Shown: positions 56,600-64,000 of the stretch, one piece after another
How the letters are laid out: each line of letters opens with the position of its first letter
Position numbering within the stretch: the stretch's first letter is position 1
From: Nageia nagi
Taxonomy: Eukaryota > Pinophyta
NCBI GenBank assembly: GCA_050084985.1
Contig: JBITNC010000001.1
Coordinates: 118,730,001-118,794,000, forward strand
Direction of reading: 5' to 3'
DNA length: 64,000 nt
Made by a program: the position numbers and the translations under genes
Notes under the pieces: generated by a model
The model's input: only the letters and a program-made list of their open reading frames with translations
Told to the model about the DNA's origin: nothing
The model's database searches: none

Positions 56600-59244
56600 T
56601 ACCAATTGATTTTTTCATGGATTATCCTATTTGTTCTGATATTGTTGTGCTCTTGTAGCTATACCAATCATATGTATTGAATCATCTATAGTCCCTATAA
56701 ATGGTATATCCTTATTATTCCATGTATAGTTCATTTGGTTTGGGATAATTGCTACATTGTTAGCCTGATGTGAGGGAAAGGGGTTTTGATATATCCTTAA
56801 ATTTTGATTCGAAGGCACAATAGGATTATCCACATCTATTTTTCGACTATCTATCAAGTCTTAAATTTTATGTTGTAAAGTTTGACATTTATTTGTATTA
56901 TGTCCTTTTTGCTTATGATAAGTGCAAAATTCATTCTCCTTATACCATTTGCTTCCTTTAGCGTTAGGATTTTCAGATTTTATATCAGGTAATCTAATCA
57001 TACCATTATCACATAATTTTTTAAGTATTTCAGCTAATGGTTCTGATAATGGGGTAAACTTTCTTTTAGGATTAGGTTCAACATTTTCTTTGATTTTTGA
57101 AGCTTGACCAGAATTTTCTATCATGGCTATTTGATTATTTTGTGGTTGTTTACTAATGTTATCATATTGGTTACCCTTTTTATATTCTTTTTTCTTGAGC
57201 TTTAGTTCTCCATCTTGAATTTTAACTCTTTCTATAACTACTGCCTAAGCAATAGCTTCTTCAAAAGTTTTATGTTGTTGAATTTGGAGAACATTGGCTA
57301 TTGGTCTTAGATAACTTTGACTAAATAATTTAACCAATTCCTCTTGTGGTATTGTATAAGGCATACTAGTGAGTATAGCCCACCATCTTGAGATGTAATC
57401 TTGTATAGTTTCATCAAGAAATTGTTCTAATCTTGTAAGATCAGTAATTGAAGATCTTTCTTTAATATTGATTCTAAAGTGTTCAAGAAATAGATTAGCC
57501 AATTGTTCGAATGTATATAAACTATGCATAGGTAAACTATTATACCAATCCAAAGCTTGGCCTATGAGTGTCATAGGAAATATACATAACATTAATGAGT
57601 CATCATTGGCTATCTGATAGCTAGAAAATGTAAATTTTCTCAAGTGTTCTTTGGGGTCTTCTCTTCCTTTAAATGATTCTATTTTAGGAAATTCAAACCT
57701 ATATGGTAGTTTCTTTTTTGGAACACTTGGATGAATAGGCTCATTGCAAATATTCTTATAATTTAACTTTTGAAATCTTTGAGCATTTATTTCTCAATTT
57801 ATAAAATCCTTCATAAAGTCTTCTAATTCTTTATCAATTCTATGACCTTGAGTGTGTCTATGATATCTTCGAGTATTCGGATCCTTTTCCAAAATTGATT
57901 TTGAAGTGTAAGACTCATAGTCAGAAGGAAACTCTAACAGTGGTGGAGGCAATATTTTAAGAGGTGAATGTCATCATAAAATAGGGATTCTAGGAGGTTT
58001 TTGGGATATACCTTTTCCATACAAATCTTTTCCTTTGTAATTAGGTTGTCTTGTTTGATTTTGGGTTTGTTCAACCCAACTTTTAATGGAATCTTGCTTT
58101 TGTTTATCATATAATTTTTGTAGTTCTAGTTCTTTATCCATTTCCTTTTGTAATAAAATGGCTATCTCTCTATCCATCGCTTCTTGTTTGTCTAAATAAG
58201 GATCTTGATATCTTTGTATTTGACTTCCTTCAGGAGTTTTAGGTTTCAAATTTTTTATTTTTTGATATTCATCCCATTGTCTTCATTTTTCTTTCTCCAT
58301 ACGTAGATATTGTTCCCTTTTTATTTTTTCACTCTCTAATTCTTTAAGTTGTAATTCCTGTAAACAAAGTTGAATCTCATGTTCTTTATGAAGTCTTTTC
58401 TTTTCTTGTTCTAGGAACTCATTTCTTTCTTTGTTTACTTGTTCTTGTTCTATGAATTTCCTTTTATCTCTAAGAAGTTTATCTTCCATTTCTTTTAATT
58501 AATTTCTTGTTCTTGAATTTTAATGAATTCGTTAACTTTTCTATTTTCTTCCTTTAGAATATATTACATTTCTACGGCCTTTTTAATATCACTAGCATGT
58601 ATTTTTGTGAATTTTTGACTGGATTTTATTTTATATAATCATCGTTCTTCTAGTTCTTCATAAGAAGGTATCTCTTCTATTTTGTACTTATATGTCCTTC
58701 TATGTAGTCCTCCCTTTGAAGAATAAGATTTCTCCATTTGCTTTATTGAAGGAGCTCTTTGAGATAAATTACTCATAGGTATTGATACTTCATTTTTCCC
58801 TAATTCGAGAGATTTATGAGAAAAAGAAGATCCCTCTTTTTGGATTAAAGAACTAACCTTTCAACCATCTGATAATAGATGAATGACTCTTTCATATTTA
58901 ACTTTATATGGCTTAGTCTCTGGTACTGCTATGGTTTCAGCCCAAGATTTATCCTCATCCATTTCTAAGTTATCATGCCTATGATTTAGTTTTTCTACAT
59001 CTCCTGGTAAACTAGAAGATGTCTTAGGAATATTCCTATAATTAGCTAAGCGATGATGAATTTCAATTAACTCTTCATCTAATACTTGCATTCTAGCCTT
59101 GGTAATAGGATCTTCTATACTTTGTCTTTGCAATCTAGATTGATCATAACCCCAATCCCAATCTTTATTTTCATAACAAACTACCCATGAATCTGATTCA
59201 TCTAAAGGAGGTGGCCTCCTAACTGAATACTCTATCAGATCCAT
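56600..59244 (-). pseudogene. gag: Element E gag with long coiled-coil N-terminal part
   Basis: Starts at ATG 59244 (MDLIEYSVRRPPPLDESDSW). Residues to about 58860 are polar, then a long Glu/Lys/Gln-rich, probably coiled-coil region (58489-57974: FIEQEQVNKERNEFLEQEKK, EIAILLQKEMDKELELQKL). The gag core is at 57643-57245 (LMLCIFPMTLIGQALDWYNS, QLANLFLEHFRINIKERSSI, DETIQDYISRWWAI). The zinc knuckle at 56945-56885 is FCTYHKQKGHNTNKC (C-x2-H-x4-H-x4-C), preceded by KWYKENE, as in Y. The last part runs to about 56600. Around five stops. The long coiled-coil extension is absent in Y; Ogre elements have an extra ORF upstream of gag, and this may be its counterpart. Confidence 0.82.
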
Positions 59245-61181
59245 ATTGTCTGAATTATTTCTTGTATTTCAAATGGGTGTTCTCGCATTTTCTTAGCGGT
59301 CATACTTCTAGTTTGAACTATTTTTTAGATATTATAAACAAGCATCATAAAAAAGAAACTCTATTTTTATCTTTTATAATATGTTTTTGAGAAAGCAATT
59401 TAATGCACAAACATCCTATATGCAAACCTACTTTTAACGATGTGATTATCTTCTTAACTTTTTCACATATTTTTAATGTCTAAGTTAAATGAACGATATG
59501 AGTTATTTATTTTAATCTTTTTAATTTTCCTAGTTTGTTTTGACTAGTCAAGTGTTAAACAAGGTAGGTTGGATAATTCTAATGCATGTTTACAAGTTTC
59601 TATGGCTTTTGGCTTGGTTCTAGATGAGTCTCTTTTTTGACTCCTACCTAAAGGAAATTTACCTTGGTCATCACCTCCAAGTGTAACTGGCTCTATGGTT
59701 TCACGTGTGTTAGGTCGGTGGATACAAAGAAGTAAGAATTAACGATTGGTAGTGACATCCAACTCGTTAATGTTTAATTATTCCTTTAAGGCCTTATGAA
59801 ATGCATTTAAACAAGTAAAGTACATTTATGCATACTACCCTCCCTAACATTCATGTCCATTTACTTATCTTATCTTAATGTGATATAATCAAAGTTGATT
59901 TTAAGTGAATATTGACCTTAATAAACCTTGTTCTTCTTTTTAATTATAATGTGATTCATTATCCAACCTCTTAATGATGTTCATTAACTCCTTCCAGCTA
60001 TGGAAGTTTTATATGTGATAAATTTCCCTCTTCTTACTAGTCACATATCTCTTCGACCTCCAATGGAGTGGTAAGAGCAGACTTAATAAAAAGTCATTAA
60101 GTGTAGATAAATTAATTAAGTGAGGTTCAATTACTCCTCCAAGAGTCACATATCCCTTTGACCTCCAATGGAGTGGTAAGGGCAGATATCATTAAGAGTG
60201 TAAATGTGAAGTATATTTCCAACTAAGATGTGAATAAATTTTACCTCTTTCACTTAACTTATTTCTGATCACTTAGGATCGCTTGAAGCACAAAAGTGAG
60301 AGCATACTTTGTTAAGTGAAAGTACTTAGTGTATTTGAATCCCTCCAATTAGTTAACCTTTTAATATGATTTATGCTACCCAAAACTTGATTTATTTTCC
60401 TTTAGGTTAATTCCAAATTAATTGTGATTCATTTACCCCTTCCAATTGTGGAAGTATTATGTGTAGTAAATTACCTCCTCTTACTAGTCACATATCCCTT
60501 CGACCTCCAATGGAGTGGTAAGGGCAAACTTGGTAAGAGGTCATTATTTGTAAGTAAATTAACCAAATTAATGATAGTGTGAATGTGAAAGAAGAATTAA
60601 TTACTCCTTCTTATCTGGTCTATTCTGGTCACCTTAGATCGCATGAAGCGCAAAGGGAGAGCATAAGTAGACAAGATAAAAAGTATTAATGTGTACGTAC
60701 CCTTCACCCAAAACATGAAAGTAAATACATAACATTATACATACAATAAATTAATAAAAAATGCATTTAACCTTTTCTACCCATTCTTATATGCATTCTA
60801 GGCAAAGAAATCACATTCAAAAGTATCCTTCCATTTTAACAACATATTATATATTTTATTTTATTTTATTAGAAATAATAAAAAGAGACAAAATGACTTG
60901 GATATGAGTCACCAGCATTTAGACAGAGGTCGTTGGCATTTATTCTAAGTCACCAGCATCTAATTCTAATCGTTGGCATTTAGTCTGGATTACTTTGTAA
61001 AACACTGGTGTTCCTTTTGAGTCACCAGCGTCCGATTCCAGTCGTTGGCATTTCTGCAACAAATTTCCTAAAATGCATAGAATGCAAAATTTGAAGTTAG
61101 TATATGAAGAAATTCAAATAAACCAGATAATAGAAAGGTAAAATCATCATAAACAAAAACCTCCCTATCAATAACGAAAGT
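59245..61181 (-). other. Element E 5' leader with repeated hairpin-like units and GC motifs
   Basis: No gene. Three units with CACATATC..TTYGACCTCCAATGGAG lie at 60038-60081, 60144-60187 and 60485-60529. Two GATCGCWTGAAGC units lie near 60278 and 60637. A cluster of about seven motif copies at 60905-61055 alternates GTCACCAGC and CGTTGGCATTT. Confidence 0.6.
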
Positions 61182-61202
61182 GCCCTCCTTCTAGCACCAG
61201 AA
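61182..61202 (-). other. Element E primer binding site (tRNA-Asn type)
   Basis: TGGTGCTAGAAGGAGGGC on the - strand at 61199-61182, three bases inside the 5' LTR. Identical to the site of L2. Confidence 0.72.
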
Positions 61203-62053
61203 TGTTACAGTGAAAATAGAGCTGGAATGTAGAATAACATGAAATACAAATTATTCTTAAATCTTCACTGAACCTCAAATTAAGTAAAATAGATAGAAAT
61301 GTTGTAATTGTAAATTGATATTGATTTTTAGTTCAAACTACAATTTGCCCTTGGAAGGGACTTTTACAAATGCCATTTGCCAAAATAAGAGTATTAGATC
61401 TTCATTGTTTTTTGATTTGTTTGCTTCTCTCCTTGATATAGACAACCTGTAAATCCTACATACATGCAAAAGATAATAACATCAAAGCATCTATGTATGA
61501 CATGTATTAAATTGAAGCTAACATCAAACAATAAAAGGTATGAGCTCACAAGATTTTGGTAGCATTACCCTACTTCAAAATTGGGTCAAGATTCTCTCTT
61601 AAATTGCTTTGTATGGGCTTGTATTTATAGATTTTGGGTGAGACGTTCCAAGGTTGGTAAAGGGAAGTGAAGAGCCACCGTAGATCATAACTGACCCCCT
61701 CTATCCACATCATCTTGGAAAGATGAATCATTTCAACTTTCTCTTGCTATTTTGGTTTCTTGCTTGACTATTACAGAGTCATCGACGATTACCATATGAA
61801 CGTCAACGATCGCCTCAAAATGCTGACAACTATCTTGGGTCACTGGAAACTAGTTTTTAATTTTATGTTAATATTAAAATGATCATTAAATAGCCAATTT
61901 TACCTAAAAATAACCATGTGACCATCCATTTTGCATGTACTCGACAGGAGCTATCCAATAATAAGGTTTTAAACCTATTTTATATGGTCGCGAAGAGTTA
62001 TGATTATTTCAATGTTTACTAATTAAAAAAAGGGACATTTTTAAGTGTCTACA
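61203..62053 (-). repeat. Element E 5' LTR
   Basis: 851 bp, TGTAGACACTTAAAAATGTCCC...TTTTCACTGTAACA on the - strand. Paired with 42705-43554 and with the partial copy inside the tandem duplicate (44589-45355). Confidence 0.9.
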
Positions 62054-62357
62054 CAATTGAAAAATTTAAGGTAAGAAGGTTCAGTGATGGAGCACATTCA
62101 ACAATTTCAAAAGTTTAGTCTTAGAGTGAATGACATACCAAATGATAGATTATTGGATCTCTTTATGGGAACCTTAAAGGATAACATTCAACATGAGGTG
62201 CATCTATTTGAACCAACATCCTTAGAGATGGCTTTTAGGATGGCAAGGAAGGTTGAAAGTAAAAATATGGCAATGGCTGAATATTCCACATGGGAAGATG
62301 AGAAATTTCTATAGAAGCATATAAAACTACTAAAAACATTGAGGACAACATTTTTTT
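62054..62357 (+). pseudogene. gag: Element D gag, second part
   Basis: Continues the gag frame after element E: MEHIQQFQKFSLRVND, then LLDLFMGTLKDNIQHEV and LEMAFRMARKVESKN, with a stop at about 62312. The right target duplication CAATT is 62054-62058. Only one stop (near 62075) separates it in frame from the first part. No zinc knuckle and no pol follow; the polypurine tract comes 45 bp after the stop. Confidence 0.85.
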
Positions 62358-62371
62358 GAAGGAGAGGGCCA
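62358..62371 (+). other. Element D polypurine tract
   Basis: GAAGGAGAGGGCCA directly before the 3' LTR. Confidence 0.65.
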
Positions 62372-62685
62372 TGTTAGGTCCCTATACTACTCATGTAGCC
62401 CATATATTGTTATTATGTGTCCCATAGAAGTCCACTATGGTTATTGTTAGTCCCTTACATTATTATTGTTATGTCGGCTAGTGTCCTTTCATTGTAGTGG
62501 CAACCCTTGGACTCCTATATATACTAAGGAGGTATTATCATTTGGAGTGTCTATTGTTGTGTAATTGATGTGATGTAAAGGAGGTTGCCCCCTCGAAGTG
62601 GCTTATTACTAATTTTATCTCTTATTCAATGTATTGATCTCTTCTCTCATGATTTTATGCTATTTTGGGAACTTTGTTCATAACA
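62372..62685 (+). repeat. Element D 3' LTR
   Basis: 314 bp, matching 40556-40927 apart from two missing stretches and scattered changes. Followed by TAGTC. Confidence 0.85.
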
Positions 62686-64000
62686 TAGTCTCTCCCCTCA
62701 TGATTAGGTTGCATGTGTGTAGGCTTCTCCCTCTCACATTAGCTACTGTGGCCACCTCCTATAACCCTTACTTTGCACTCCCTTTACTAGTTCCTCCTCC
62801 TCATGCCAACCTCTTAGACCTTCATTGTGTTATACTAACATGATAAACAACTACATAATGACACTAATTGCTCACATAACTCCTTTGCATGCCCTCCCAC
62901 ATTGTGGCCTCCTTACAATATCATGGCCTTCCTTTTTTTCTTTTCCTCCTTTCATGTTCATCATCTTCTCCTCCTATCTCATCACAAAAACCAATTAAGA
63001 ATTTTTTTTTTTGCCTTTTCCTTGGGGGTCTCTTTCAAGCAATTTTATTTGGTATGATGAGAAAAAACTTTGCTTTAAATGCCATTCCTTTGTACATGCC
63101 TTTCCTCCAAATTTAAATCATTGTAATTATGGGAAAACATGCCCATCATGAATTTCATTTAAAGTTGCTTTAAAGTGAATAGGAGGACAAAAATGCATTA
63201 ATGATTGAGTAAGATAGTATCATTTTCTTAATTTTTTTTGAAACATGTGGTGAGTTCTCTAATTTTTTTAATTAATTGCTAAAATTTGCATCTTAAAAAG
63301 TTAAATTCTTAAAATAAAATATACCTTATTAAATAATAGTGTTATTTTATTAAGAGGGATATTTTTTTTTCCTAATTCTTAGCATTTCTAAGAAAACTAA
63401 TTTTTCTTAGTGTCTATTGAATGGGAGCATCTTAAAATATTTTTTAAGTAAACAAGGGGGAAATTTTATGTTTTACATAAAAATAAAATTTATATATATA
63501 ATATATATATATATGGATTTTTTTATGCATATTACTTAATTTTTTTATGTTAAGGAAATGATGCATGTTTATGCCTCTTGGGTGTTTGTCTTTAAAGTCT
63601 TAATGAATGGACTAGTTCTTTGCAAGAATGATGCATGTTTACTTAAAATGTTTAAGCTATGGGAATAATACATACTTATTACTTAATTTTTTTTAATTTA
63701 TTATGCATTTGATGATTCCTTTTATTTTACTTCCTTATGCAAAGTATAGAATTAACTTGAGCAAATAAGGAATGATGTAAAGATGTCCTTTAGGGGTTAG
63801 TAAATAAAACCCATTGGACACTTAGGTTTCAAGTTATGAGTGGATGATGTTTTACTTATACTCTATTATTTCATATTTTGGACTTTTATTTATTTTATTA
63901 TGTAAACAAAAATGCAAACATTGATATGAAGAACCTCCTAAAATGAACACATCTACATATATATTCTACAACATGACTTGTTTGGGGAGCCATGAGGTGA
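62686..64000. other. Flank of element D, no recognisable gene
   Basis: Starts with the right target duplication TAGTC. CT-rich to about 63060, then AT-rich with a TA run at 63490-63515. No ORF with recognisable content on either strand. Confidence 0.4.

Larger units (their letters stand above)
42705..62053 (-). mobile_element. Element E: Tat-like retrotransposon with antisense PMD gene
   Basis: 19.3 kb on the - strand. 5' LTR 61203-62053, tRNA-Asn-type primer site 61182-61199, leader, gag, protease, RT, dual RNase H, integrase, sense extra ORF, conserved hairpin block, antisense PMD gene, polypurine tract and 3' LTR (42705-43554). Perfect target duplication CAATT. Same family as L2 by LTR start (TGTAGACA), primer site, polypurine tract and protein order, but less decayed. 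A 1.8-kb tandem duplication has copied most of its 3' LTR and adjoining sequence. Confidence 0.92.
40556..62685 (+). mobile_element. Element D: short gag-only LTR element, host of element E
   Basis: LTRs lie at 40556-40927 and 62372-62685, starting TGTTAGGTC and ending CATAACA. The perfect target duplication TAGTC is at 40551-40555 and 62686-62690. The primer site TGGTACCAGAGC is iMet-like and the polypurine tract is GAAGGAGAGGGCCA. Without E it is about 2.8 kb: a 1.1-kb leader and a gag frame that runs almost to the polypurine tract. No pol sequence is present, so it resembles the plant TR-GAG type of non-autonomous element. Confidence 0.88.

Noticed and set aside
62889-63116. 75-aa frame in the right flank
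   Set aside because: Phe/Ser-rich translation of CT-rich DNA; no domain and no conserved neighbour.

Overview
This window looks like intergenic heterochromatin from a plant with a large, retrotransposon-filled genome. It is AT-rich and has no recognisable host gene, rRNA or tRNA. Almost everything is Ty3/gypsy LTR retrotransposon in different states of decay. Several in-frame stops sit where the family has Gln (CAG/CAA to TAG/TAA), as expected from C-to-T decay of methylated DNA. The pol types (Athila-like, chromovirus-like, Tat/Ogre-like) are those of seed plants. A gymnosperm is plausible, but the sequence alone does not prove it.

Layout. 1-7600: an Athila-like pol remnant followed by two unrecognised decayed ORFs. 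7755-11786 plus 36565-38780: a chromovirus-like chain, internal - LTR (9550-10485) - internal - LTR (36735-37516) - gag. The chain is split by a 24.8-kb insertion, element L2 (11787-36564, + strand, Tat-like, target duplication GGTAT/AGTAT). L2 is itself split in its reverse transcriptase by the young element Y (19437-27387, perfect target duplication CATAG, LTRs with 3 differences in 878 bp). 38781-39495 is an LTR of another element (F). 40556-62685 is a short gag-only element D (target duplication TAGTC), whose gag is split by element E (42705-62053, - strand, Tat-like and same family as L2, target duplication CAATT). 62686-64000 is AT-rich flank without recognisable genes.

The most interesting part is the set Y, L2 and E. 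All three carry, on the strand opposite to gag/pol and just before the 3' LTR, a gene for an aminotransferase-like plant mobile domain (PMD) protein. In Y this gene appears intact: three exons, consensus splice sites, a TATA box, and a predicted 597-aa product with PMD, acidic stretch and coiled coil. Y keeps an open gag but has no pol, so it should be non-autonomous. It also carries 14 copies of a palindromic motif (GGACCGCCGGCGGTCC and variants) in its LTRs, gag end, PMD promoter and PMD intron, and three minisatellites before the 3' LTR. E and L2 have a different but similarly placed GC-rich motif. They also have a sense-strand ORF after integrase with a twofold duplicated, unrecognised domain, a conserved noncoding block containing a hairpin, and repeated hairpin-like units in the 5' leader.

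Together the window shows at least three layers of insertion and a retroelement lineage that combines gag, pol, a sense extra ORF and an antisense PMD gene, with a pol-less derivative that kept gag and the PMD gene.
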